This document shows positions 45,428 through 54,541 of a stretch of DNA of 64,000 bases, in pieces. The stretch is from Rheum nobile (taxonomy: Eukaryota > Streptophyta > Magnoliopsida > Caryophyllales > Polygonaceae): NCBI GenBank assembly GCA_027886185.1, contig WOAB01000011.1, positions 11,550,001 through 11,614,000 of the forward strand, given 5' to 3'. The notes under the pieces are model-generated. The model had not been told where the DNA came from, ran no database searches, and saw only the letters and a program-made list of their open reading frames with translations. Both the position numbers and the translations under genes were made by a program. Position 1 is the first letter of the stretch. Each line of letters begins with the position of its first letter.

Positions 45428-46103
45428 CGCGGTCGCGGTTAGCATAGCCGCGATCATGGCTTGCTGGGCAAAGCCACGGCCGCGGCAGAAGGGACCGCGA
45501 TCGCGGGCCATGCCTTGGCCGAGATCGTGGGCCTCTGCCCAGCCGCAATCGCGGTAGATGGAGCCGCGGTCGCAGGACTTCATCCCGACACGAGCTTAAT
45601 TCGAACTTCGGAGCCTTACCGACGATGACGAGGCGCGGATCTTTGCTTTTTGGACACTTGTGCACTACCACCACTTCAGGAACTTCACAATGGAGACGAC
45701 CTCGGCTTCCGGCTATGACAACTCCGACGAGAAATACCACAACAATGCAACGACGAGAGGAAGAGAGGAATGAGGATGGTGGAGGAGAATGGCGGATCTG
45801 AGCCCTATTTATAGGCTCAGAATGGAGCTCCACACTCAATGCAGAGGAGGCCAATGATCCAGCTCTCGCCGCTCGGAGAACCACGTGGGAAATGTCGATC
45901 GTTGGCGCTCGAAAAAGAAGAGGAAGAAGACAAAGTAGAGTGCCGTGATCGCGGTTTCAGAACCGCAATCGCGGTTTGGCCTTTTGCCAAAACCGCGCAT
46001 GCGGTTTCATAACCGCAGTTGTGGGCAGTGTCGCGCTCGCGGCTGCATAGCCGCGATCGCGGGCAATGTCATGCCCGCGGCTCTCGGGCCTTGATCGCGG
46101 GTC
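45428..46103. repeat. two clusters of CCGCGATCGCGG-like words in GYP-C LTR
   Basis: Cluster 1 (45428-45592) lies downstream of the TATA box in element orientation and cluster 2 (45946-46103) upstream. Each has about eight variants (CCGCGGTCGCGG, CCGCGATCGCGG, CCGCAATCGCGG and so on), many followed by TTT or GGC. The clusters are repeated in copy 2 (60448-60612 and 60961-61123). Confidence 0.8.
45798..45820 (-). promoter_or_regulatory. LTR TATA box inside a perfect inverted repeat
   Basis: CTGAGCC at 45798-45804 and GGCTCAG at 45814-45820 exactly flank the minus-strand box TATAAATAG. The same arrangement occurs at 28026-28048 and 60818-60840. Confidence 0.65.
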
Positions 46104-46281
46104 TTGCTAATTCCGATTTTAGTAACCCTCCAATAATTAAAACCCATATATTTCATTAAATGTGTATTCACACATTCATATGGTTCTTACATGGTTACAT
46201 AACATGCCTAACACATCTTGTTTAGAAAACGAAAGTTTGAAAATTACACAAATATCCCTACTAGAATTGAGGGTTATTACA

Positions 46282-48271
46282 CTAACTCTAAAACTGCATT
46301 GGCACATCTAATTTGTTGATCAACTGACAAAGTGGGGAAGTCGTTACTATAGAAATCGTCCATCAGCGATATGGCAACTTTACGCTTCCACCCTTCATCT
46401 TCTTCATTTTGCACGACTTCCAAGTCCAACTGTCTCCAAAAGATATGCACATCTTTAAGTGGGATAGATATTTGAAGCTCCACCCATCGTGCAATCTTAT
46501 GGAAACACGGTAACCCATCTCTCACAGACATACGACATTTGCAAGTGGGTTCAAAAAATGGATCTTCCTCACGTTTGTATTCATTTATCAAGTGCTTCAT
46601 GGCTTCATCAAAGACCTTGTACTTCAATTGCTTGAAAACATCTGCTACTGTCACCATACACATCATCTTCTGGCGACTGATGTTGAAGGTTGCCTTGATC
46701 TCATTTACTTGGATGTGCATCAAGGAATCATATTGACCTAATACCGTGTCTAACCTACCATGTGGAGTAGTCAAGAAGTTTTTCAAACACGAGTGTTCTC
46801 CTTCAACCCTACAGTTGAAATAACATAAATGACATATAATTATATTTTGTCCGTGTATAGGGTTGATAATAATGCATTCAATATATTTTATTGCACAAAC
46901 CTGTTTGTCGTGGTAGTTCCCAATGTCAAAATCGTATCCGTCCAAGCCGACACAATTATTTCCCTATACGGTTCAAGCCACTGGGTTCGAACATACTGAA
47001 GCAAGGTTTTCCAGGTGCTCCATTCAACCTCAATCTTGCACAAACTTCGCTCATACTCCTCTATAGTTTTTTCCTTAAACAACTCCATGTAAGCATTTGT
47101 AAACCTTGTTGCAGTGTCAGCATGATTTATGATTTTCTTAGCTTTGGCCTCGATGTTCTTGTATACATGACGCCTACATAGAATATACTTTGCCTTTGGG
47201 AAGATTTCATCCACCACATTCATCAAGACAAGCTCTCGATCCGTCACTATGCATGCAGGTTGCTTCTACACAAGCCCATAAAATTTGGCAAGCTGCTTTA
47301 TAGCCCACAAGTAATTTTCTTCCCTCTCATGTTCTATAAATGCCCTAGCTACGTTGTAATTCTTCCATGTAGAAGTGAATCCTATAATTTCCAAGAAAGG
47401 CATCTCATATCTGCACACAGATTAACATGTTATTGTATAATAAAATAACATATTAATAACTAGATAATAAAGAGATATGCGCGATGGTTACCTGTGTGTA
47501 TTGTAGGTGGAGTCCAACAATAATACATATGGAAATGCCTTGAGAAGTGATATGGAATCCGGGCTGGCAAAAACAACGTCTGTAATCTTATTGGTTTTAC
47601 GGCCCGCCCTATGCTCCATAAAGTAGTTGTAATCATTACATTGGAGAAAGAATTGTTGGACAACTGTTCTTCCTTCCATCCCAGCCCTTCGTACGTTGTA
47701 CCGCTCATTGTACACTTGCTTCTTTCTAGTGCAGTTCCTTGTGAACTCGTTCAGTGCAGTTGCAATCTGGGTTGGCGTACAATGTGTCTTTGTCATTGAC
47801 TGCACCAATCTCTTATGCTCATCTGTGAGTGTGCAAGCTATTGCATTCCCATATAAACTAGACCCAATCTCATGGTTGTGAGTTCCATGTACAACATCGA
47901 TCTTCCATGAGCCTCTAGGATGTTCATGACACATCAATTTGAAGAGACACTCACATTTCTTTGTATGTGTGTTTTTCCGGACTCTATTTTCTCCCCCTTT
48001 AGATGGGGTGTATATTCCTTCTCTTTCACACAACAACATAGTCTTCCCGAGATGATGATCATCTGATTTTATATCTCGGCTAATCTTGATGCACATCCAT
48101 CGTGAAGCGTGAAATTCGGAAATGTTTCCGATGGTACAAATCCATGGCCGAGCGTGTACAAAGAAGACATCCCAAACTGCGGCTGAAACTTGGTTTACAT
48201 CCTCTAAGGGTACCCCAAACTGCGGTTGTGTGTGCAATGGTGGAAACCCAAACTGAGGAATTGATTATGAG
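46282..48271 (-). pseudogene. MULE/FAR1-like transposase, copy 1, three exons
   Basis: Minus-strand exons about 48271-47492, 47410-46901 and 46808-46282, with GT-AG introns 47491-47411 (81 bp) and 46900-46809 (92 bp) that restore the frame. Domains in order: FAR1/WRKY-GCM1-like zinc region (ECLFKLMCHEH, GTHNHEIG), MULE transposase core with LLLDSTYNTHR (first Asp), YEMPFLEIIG, EREENYLWA, CIVTDRELVLM (second Asp), TTNRVEGEHSCLKNF (candidate Glu), and a SWIM finger CKCRM...GLPCFHK. TAG at 47266-47268 stops exon 2 (Gln in copy 2). The C-terminus is cut by the GYP-C LTR, which supplies the stop. No ATG is clear at the 5' end. Confidence 0.88.
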
Positions 48272-48370
48272 GATACAAACTCATGGCCAAATCCATCGTG
48301 AAGCATGAAATTCGGAAATGTTTCTGATCGTACAAATCCATGGCCGAGCGTGTATGAAGAAGACGTCCCG
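48111..48370. repeat. 186-bp direct repeat in MULE 5' exon
   Basis: CGTGAAGC(G/A)TGAAATTCGG begins at 48111 and again at 48297, with about 75 bp conserved. The period is a multiple of three (62 codons). The same pair is in copy 2 (63131 and 63317). 48372-48491 is AT-rich flank with no frame. Confidence 0.75.
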
Positions 48371-48491
48371 TTTTATGATGTTGATGCAAACCCGTCATTA
48401 ATCCTTAGGTCGTTAAGACCAATATAAAGTTCATTACTTTCATGTTAAAAAAAATAGTGATTTACAGTAAAATATAAACATTCTGTAAAAA

Positions 48492-48763
48492 TGATAGAGG
48501 CTTAAGTCGTGATGCCTAATCAAAGTAAATCCTCAAGAACCTAACTAAGTATAGTAGGCAAGCAAGGGTCGAATCTCACAGGGAGGAGTTAATCTTTCTA
48601 AGTGCAAAAGTGTATGCCAAAAGTAACAAGGGGGGTTTTGTTGGTTGTTTGCAATTAAACAAAGTAAATAAAAGCAAAGGTTGTAATCAATTGGGAAAAA
48701 AGTACTTAGCCAGACAAATATCCACCATTCATTTGATTGATTGATCCTAGATTATCTCAGGAA
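48492..48763 (-). repeat. ATH 3' LTR, truncated (272 bp)
   Basis: Matches the start of 52549-53395 up to GATTATCTC and then breaks off. The LTR at 63512 onward is not truncated there. Confidence 0.85.
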
Positions 48764-50006
48764 GCACAGAAAAATCATCTCCACTAAGAACTGCACCTAA
48801 ACATGTAACTCCAAGGCACCAACACGATAATCACAACACAATGCACAAGCTTAAAGGAAAGCAGAGTACTTCCCCCAAGCTTATCCCGAACACCATAGAG
48901 TGAATAAAAATAACTAATCCTAGCCTCCATCTATCTTCTTATGCCTCCCTGAGTGACCTACCCGAATCCTCCTTATATCACCTTTTCTTATGTCACCACG
49001 CCAGGAAAAATGAGGAATCCTAATAATCACTCTTCTTCTTTTCACTCATTTTGCCAAGACGCCCTTTCGGGTTTTCACCAAGCCACTCATTTCATTTTTC
49101 AATAGATGGGCTCACATAAAACTCACATCACTCTTGACTTCATATTACCCCAGCCTAATGCTGGTCCAAGCCACCTGCTTATTGCTTAAGCCGCCCTTTT
49201 GGGTTTTCGATTTATCCTAATATTTTATTTATGTCTTTTTTCAAATTTTGACTTTTTCTTTTTCAATTTTTTTTCTTTTCCTCCTCAGACGACTAGCAAG
49301 TATAGAACACTCCCCCCATGCTTAAACATTGCATTGTCCTCAATGTAATGAAAACCAAAAAAGGATGAAGCACAAGGAAGAGCAGAAAAGTACTCACAAC
49401 CATCGCCGAGTTGGCCTGGACTTGGAAGTTGTTGCTGGCGGTAAATCAATAAAATCACATGTCTCTGGTGTTGCGCATCCTTCAAAACAAACTCCACCAT
49501 GCAACCAAAGGGGATCCACTGTAAGGTGTAGTGGTACGTCAGAGAAAACGGGGCTGCACGGGCCTTCAACGAACACATAATGGAGCCCAGATGGAATCGT
49601 GGTGGGGGCTCTGGTGGTCCTCCTCCTCAGCTATCGAATGTTGGGCCATCATCGGTGCCAAATAAAATTGTGGGGCGAATGTCTCCTCCTTGGCAGCATG
49701 ATGCGCACCACCTCTCAATATAAAGTCGGACAGTAGGCTTCGGTAAAACTTTTTTTTTCCAGGTCAGGGGACTTACAGTGATAATTCCGCCACCGCGGAA
49801 AAGTTACTGGTGTGAGATTAACACCGTCTTCAATTTGGCTCAGGTCTCCTACCTGTAGGTTAGTCTAAAAAACAAAAACGAAGCGAAAACAAAACAAACA
49901 ATAATAAAAACTGGAAAGGAAAAGACAAGAAAATAATTTCATACCTCGGGTTGCCTCCCGAGCAGCGCCTTAGTTATTGTCGTAGCTCGACATGATGCTC
50001 TCCCAC
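48764..50006 (-). other. ATH 3' internal region, non-coding
   Basis: About 1.2 kb without a convincing frame. On the minus strand, right after the protease frame, it carries the phrase AAGGCGCTGCTCGGGAGGC, an Athila-like mark normally found after integrase. The hairpin CTCGGG/CCCGAG (49945-49962) lies within that phrase. Pyrimidine-rich tracts at 49255-49285 follow. Confidence 0.6.
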
Positions 50007-50564
50007 TCAACTTGGGTTGCTCACATCAACCGAACACTTGGGGTCAATATCAAGAGGGTGTCTCTTTGTATCATCTATGTGCAAACCGACCCTCACCCCA
50101 TCAAACTCCATTGTGAGCGAACCACTGCTCACATCAATCTTGGTCTGTGTCGTTTCCATGAACGGCCTTCCTAGCATCATAGGGGCTACGTGTTTATCTT
50201 GCCCCGTATCCAGCACACAGAATTCCACAGGAAAAATAAGTTTGTCCACTTCTACCAGCACATCCTGCACAACTCCTTTGGGATACACATAGGAATTATC
50301 CGCCAATTGGATCACTATCCCCGTCTTCTGTAATGGCCCAACCTCTAAAGATTCATATAGTGAGAGAGGTAAAACATTGATAGAGGCACCCAAATCCATC
50401 ATAGCTTTATCGAACATGGTGCCACCTATCTTGAAGGGAATAGTGAACATGCCTAGGTCACTGCATTTCTTTGGTAACCGCTTTTGCAGTATAGCGGAAA
50501 CATTCTCACTGACCTGGACCTTCTTTTTCTCCTTCACAGCTTTCTTTTTCTTTAAAAATTGCAC
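50007..50564 (-). pseudogene. ATH aspartic protease region
   Basis: The frame carries the Athila-type protease: ILQKRLPKKCSDLGMFTIPF, then MMDLGASINVLPLSLY with catalytic D-L-G (Athila elements commonly have LDLGASIN), GPLQKTGIVIQLAD, and APMMLGRPFMETTQTKIDV. It overlaps the preceding frame by 13 bp in another phase, so a frameshift separates it from Gag. RT should follow but is deleted. Confidence 0.9.
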
Positions 50565-51283
50565 AACTCCTTCAAGAATTTTGCATAGCGAGGAATGATC
50601 TTAACAAGTTTGAGCAACAAAATATTTACCTCGCAGTTGCTGAAGGTCTCGAATAATTCCTTGTCATTCTCCAGCTTTCTTGTATCTTTCTGAGCCTCAG
50701 GAAAGGGAGTGGGAGGCTTTAACGAACTGAGCGGGGGAAAATTGGGGCGCACATAATCATCTTGGACATCAGGGGCATAACCGCGATCGCGGCTTGGGAC
50801 CCGCGGTCGCGGTTCTTCAACTGGGTAATCTGAGGCTCCAGGGGATTTTCCATGATCGCGGGTTTCTGTCCGCGGTTGCTGTTTTTCTTTGATTACAACC
50901 TCTTCAACAGAGACTTTTCCGCGATCGCGGAAATCTGTCCGCGGTCGCGGAAAAGCGTCGATTTTCTCGTCGTCTCCAGGGACAAATCTGCGGTCACAAC
51001 CTTCTTTTCCGCGGTCGCGGATTTCTTTCTGTTGGCCCCGACCTTCGTCCACTTGTGTTCCGCTCCTTAGCGTCATGGCACATACGCGCTCCATCGGGTT
51101 TACTACCATGTGATATGATAGTGTCCCCGAATCCCTGGCCTCCATCTTACTCAATGCTTGAGCGACTTGTCCAAACTTATTTTCCATGTTCTGAATGCTA
51201 GACTTCGTCTCTTGCTGATGTTGGACCATGCTCTGAGTGAGGGAACTATGTTGTTGGGCCACCGCTTGAATATGTTGGGTCAT
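50552..51283 (-). pseudogene. ATH Gag C-terminal region with RDRG repeats
   Basis: Starts with a glutamine-rich segment (SIQNMENKFGQVAQALS), then the Athila motif NPMERVCAMTLRSG. About six RDRG/RPR repeats follow, encoded by CCGCGATCGCGG-like palindromes (50775-51030), and then an acidic/proline stretch leading to the protease linker (FETFSNCEVNILLLK). It is out of frame with the upstream Gag by one shift near 51246-51283. Confidence 0.85.
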
Positions 51284-52415
51284 ATTGTGCTCTCAATTGT
51301 TGTTGATTGTCATGCATATGGAACTGTTGTTGGCTTGGATTGAACTCATGGTTATCATGGCCTTGGGAAGGATATTGCTGATTCCCGTATCTCGGATTGG
51401 AGTGATCCCTCCACCCTGGATTGTAAGTGTTGGAGTATGGGTCATCTCTTGGCCTCTGCGGACCAAAACCTCTTACAACGTTTACTTTAGCTGCAAGTTC
51501 AGGAAGTGTTGGGCACTCGTCAGTGGGATGCAGCGGGTCATAACATATTTTGCAGGCCTTAGTTGCCCTTGCTGCATAGGGGCTCACCCTTTTGTTTAAT
51601 TGTCTTGAGCTTTCAGATAGCTCAAGGAATATTTCAAAAGCTGCAGCAGCTGCAAGTTCAGGAAGTGTTGGGCACTCGTCAGTGGGATGCAGCGGGTCAT
51701 AACATATTTTGCAGGCCTTAGTTTCCCTTGCTGCATAGGGGCTCACCCTTTTGTTTAATTTTCTTGAGCTTTCAGATAGCTCAAGGAATATTTCAAAAGC
51801 TGCAGCATGTACCTTGTTTAGAATATTCCCACCACAGGTCGCGTTCACCATTCTTCTCTCGTCTTCAAGAAGCCCGCCATACAGATAGAGAATGAGATCT
51901 TGGTCAGAATAACCATGGTATGGGAAGCTAGATATCAACCTCCTGAATCTCTCATAATATACATATAACGTCTTAGTAGCATGTTGTTCAAAGTTGTTGA
52001 TGCTTCGCTTCAGGCTATTGAGTTTCGTTGCAGGGAAGTATTTCTCAAGAAAGGCTTTCTTCATTGTCGCCCATGTATCTATGCTTCCCGGAGCCAAATA
52101 ATAGAACCAATCATTGGCCGCATCCTTCAGAGAGAAAGGAATCTTTCTAAGTGCAAAAGACAGCGTGAAATTCAGCTGGATTTGGTCCTCAATGATGTTC
52201 CTCGGCTTCATGCTGACAAAGACAGCGTGAAATTCAGAAAGATGCTTGTTGGGGTCTTCTCCATTCAGCCCATGGAAGTGGTGTAATTAATTAATCAATC
52301 CAGATTTTAGCTCAAAATTCACGCCCTCTGCAAGCTCTGGAAACTGCACAGCAAGCGGTTGTTGTTCGAAGTTCGGGGCAGTCAATTGCCTCAAAGTTGG
52401 TGCTTCTCCAGCCAT
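51246..52415 (-). pseudogene. ATH Gag core with duplicated zinc knuckle
   Basis: Starts at ATG 52413-52415 (MAGEAPTLRQL), with TAA at 52287-52289. Athila Gag core: IQLNFTLSFALRKIPFSLKD, ANDWFYYLAPGSIDTW, AFLEKYFPATK, YERFRRLISSFPYHGYSDQD, MVNATCGGNILNK. It is followed by a CCHC knuckle CKICYDPLHPTDEC that occurs twice because 159 bp (53 codons) are tandemly duplicated in frame. A Q/N/P-rich tail follows. Confidence 0.9.
51490..51807. repeat. in-frame 159-bp tandem duplication in ATH gag
   Basis: 51490-51648 and 51649-51807 differ at only a few bases; each encodes a whole CCHC knuckle and its N-terminal helix. Confidence 0.92.
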
Positions 52416-52526
52416 CTCTATATCAAAATTAACAAAGGAAGAGTCAGTAGCACAGGTGTGGACCATAAGATAGGTCCACACAAAAGTTGGCACACAAACA
52501 CACACAAAGAAAAATTAAAACTTGCC

Positions 52527-52544
52527 TCCCCGGCAACGGCGCCA
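52527..52544 (-). other. primer binding site, tRNA-Asp type (Athila)
   Basis: TGGCGCCGTTGCCGGGGA on the minus strand, 4 bp from the LTR; this is the priming site known for Athila-type elements. Confidence 0.88.
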
Positions 52545-52548
52545 ATTT

Positions 52549-53395
52549 TGATAGAGGCTTAAGTCGTGATGCCTAATCAAAGTAAATACTCAAGAACCTA
52601 ACTAAGTATAGTAGACAAGCAAGGGTCGAATCCCACAAGGAGGAGGTAATCTTTCTAAGTGCAAAAGTGTATGCCAAAAGTAACAAGGGGGGTTTTGTTG
52701 GTTGTTTGCAATTAAACAAAGTAAATAAAAGCAAAGGTTGTAATCAATTGGGAAAAAAGTACTTAGCCAGACAAATATCCACCATTCATTTGATTGATTG
52801 ATCCTAGATTATCTCTATTCCTTCCTATGAATATTCCTGTCCCTATTATGAAATAGTTACCAGTCCAACCAGTCCTGATAACCCTAATTATTAAACAATC
52901 AAGAGAACCTCAAAATTTAATCTAACAGTAGCAAGATGCATAGGAATTAACCAGGATACATGCAACACCACATCCCGCAGCATTTAACACATAATCAATT
53001 CTCTTCACAATAAACTAGTCCAACCAGTCCTAGAATATCATGTTTGCTACACAAGATAAGGGATTTCAACCCGAAATATCCAAACCCTAGCAATATACAA
53101 TTACTAATATCAACTATATGATCAGGCCAGTCAACTCAGTAAGAATCAATAGGAATAAGCTCAAGAGAAAAGATATAATCAAAGGAATAGGAATAGAATT
53201 ATAATCTCTCAACCATATATCAAATGAAGGCTTCAATTGTCGGACTAAGCAAAAGTTGCTTAGTTCTTCATAGTCTTGAAATAAAAACTCAAAGGAAAAA
53301 CAAAGTACATGCCGCAATACTAGAATATTTACACGGTACATGCTGAAATACTAAGAAAAGGAAACTACTGCTACAGGCAACGTCAGTCCTTATCA
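52549..53395 (-). repeat. ATH 5' LTR (847 bp)
   Basis: Plus-strand ends TGATAGAGG and CCTTATCA, with TGATA/TATCA inverted tips. It adjoins GYP-B gag sequence at 53396. AT-rich, no frame. Confidence 0.85.
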
Positions 53396-54319
53396 CGGTG
53401 CTCCGAAACGTTTCCTATACGGTAGACTTCTCATGCAAGGCTTCTTCGGACGGGGTTCTCCATCGGATTCTGACGATGGACTACGCACCCTGCTTGGCCC
53501 TGGAACACATGATTCTGGTGTCCCTGGCCTTATCTCAGTCATGGTGAAGTATGGATCATCCACGTTTGGCTCTCCTAGCCCATCCCTTCTCTGAGCACTA
53601 GCGATCATTTTATCCATCTGGTATTGCTGTTCAGAAGAGATCATCTCGCTTTGGCGAAGGATCTCTCGTAGTTCAGATTCCGTCCTCCTTCTCCTTTGAG
53701 TAGGGATAGTCTGAGATTCTCTGTCACTTCTTCCAATACCGTACTCGGTATAAAGTATTTCCCAGTCAGCATCAGACATGAGTGCGTACTCTGGCACTGG
53801 TGGCAACTCTTGCACATGTAGTAACTCTGAACTGGGGTGAATAAATTGCATCCCCGGTTTCTGACTATCCACCAGCAAGTGCCTCAAGTCATCGGACTCC
53901 TAGTTCTGCCCGTTGAGGTCCATCTCGGTATCCTCCTCGGGATCATCCTCGATGGGGTCCTCTTCCTCGTCGGGGTCATCCTCTATGGGGTCCTCTTCTT
54001 CATCTTCCTCCTCGCTCCCTTCAGGAATCATTTCTATCTGGTAATCATCATTGTAGTACCCTCTTGCGTACCTAGACGATTCATCTTCATGCATTGCTTC
54101 CTCCCTTGGTGGCTCAACTGGTGCTTCCACAGGAACTACAACATTCCTTGACACCAGGACTACCGACTCAGGAAGCACATGCTTAATCTCCTCAGGTAGG
54201 CTGCTTGGTTCTCTAACCTCGAAGCACCCCTGGGGTATTGGGAAGTTGAGCCTTCCTGGAGATGGTGAATCCATCTCGGCATCTACCGAGTCCCTCTTAT
54301 GAGAAAGACACGCACCCAT
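53396..54319 (-). pseudogene. GYP-B 5' ORF, acidic, one amber stop
   Basis: One frame from ATG 54317-54319 (MGACLSHKRDSVDAEM), with TAG at 53900-53902, open until it is cut by the Athila LTR. It begins with a proline-rich part, then a strongly acidic repeat (EEEDEEEDPIEDDPD, two near-identical units), then a basic/glutamine segment with RRRRTESELREILRQ, likely helical. It sits where gag begins after the tRNA-Met primer site, but shows none of the Retrotrans_gag motifs seen in GYP-A/C. It may be an extra N-terminal ORF or an unusually long Gag leader. Confidence 0.55.
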
Positions 54320-54525
54320 ATCCTACAGGATAACGAGGAAGGAATTAGTCTTTCTAGACATAGAAGCAAACTTACTACATCAGACTATAGATAGAAGACA
54401 TGACTATGAACGGTGTTTTATTTTCAAATTCTTTTCATTTTGAAAATTCATAGCCCTTTTGAAAATACTTTTCAATTGAAAACGAGTAATTGGTTTTCAA
54501 ATACCCAACCCGTTCTAAAACTTAG

Positions 54526-54537
54526 GCTCTGATACCA
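54526..54537 (-). other. primer binding site, tRNA-iMet (GYP-B)
   Basis: TGGTATCAGAGC on the minus strand, 4 bp from the complete 5' LTR. Confidence 0.9.
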
Positions 54538-54541
54538 CAAC

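Larger units (their letters stand above)
28018..46281 (-). mobile_element. GYP-C: gag-only large-LTR gypsy element, split by GYP-B and GYP-A
   Basis: Minus orientation: 5' LTR 43841-46281, primer site 43827-43837, degenerate gag 43159-42040, and internal 3' part 29479-28511, then a 493-bp remnant of the 3' LTR (28510-28018). GYP-B was inserted between 41937 and 29479, leaving CACAC on both sides. The joined internal region is only about 2.9 kb and has no pol domain. The outer end of the 3' LTR is lost to a deletion that fuses it to PAL. Its 5' end interrupts the MULE gene at 46282. Confidence 0.82.
43841..46281 (-). repeat. GYP-C 5' LTR, copy 1 (2,441 bp)
   Basis: Minus strand starts TGTAATAACCC and ends GGGGCTGTTACA. 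It contains the TATA box framed by an inverted repeat (45798-45820) and two clusters of CCGCGATCGCGG-like words (45428-45592 and 45946-46103). Short frames through the clusters (R/D/G-rich) are word translations, not genes. Confidence 0.9.
41932..48492. repeat. segmental duplication, unit 1 (paired with 56941-63512)
   Basis: GYP-C 5' part, MULE gene and the Athila LTR start are repeated in the same order and orientation at 56941-63512. The offset rises from 15,009 to 15,020 bp through small indels. The GYP-B LTR to the left is also duplicated (54542-56940), but unit 1 has lost part of it. Confidence 0.92.
48492..53395 (-). mobile_element. ATH: internally deleted Athila-type gypsy element
   Basis: Minus orientation: 5' LTR 52549-53395, tRNA-Asp primer site, gag, protease, then directly the 3' non-coding part and a truncated 3' LTR. 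RT, RNase H and integrase are missing. Flanks differ (MULE sequence on the left, GYP-B gag on the right) and there is no target duplication, so this element is a recombinant of two insertions. Confidence 0.85.

Noticed and set aside
49285..49578. 97-codon ORF in the ATH 3' region
   Set aside because: No domain, overlapping frames on the other strand are equally open, and the region is normally non-coding in Athila-type elements.
53114..53341. Hydrophobic 75-codon minus-strand ORF resembling a membrane protein
   Set aside because: It lies inside the AT-rich ATH LTR, has no motif and is not conserved as a frame at 63512-64000.
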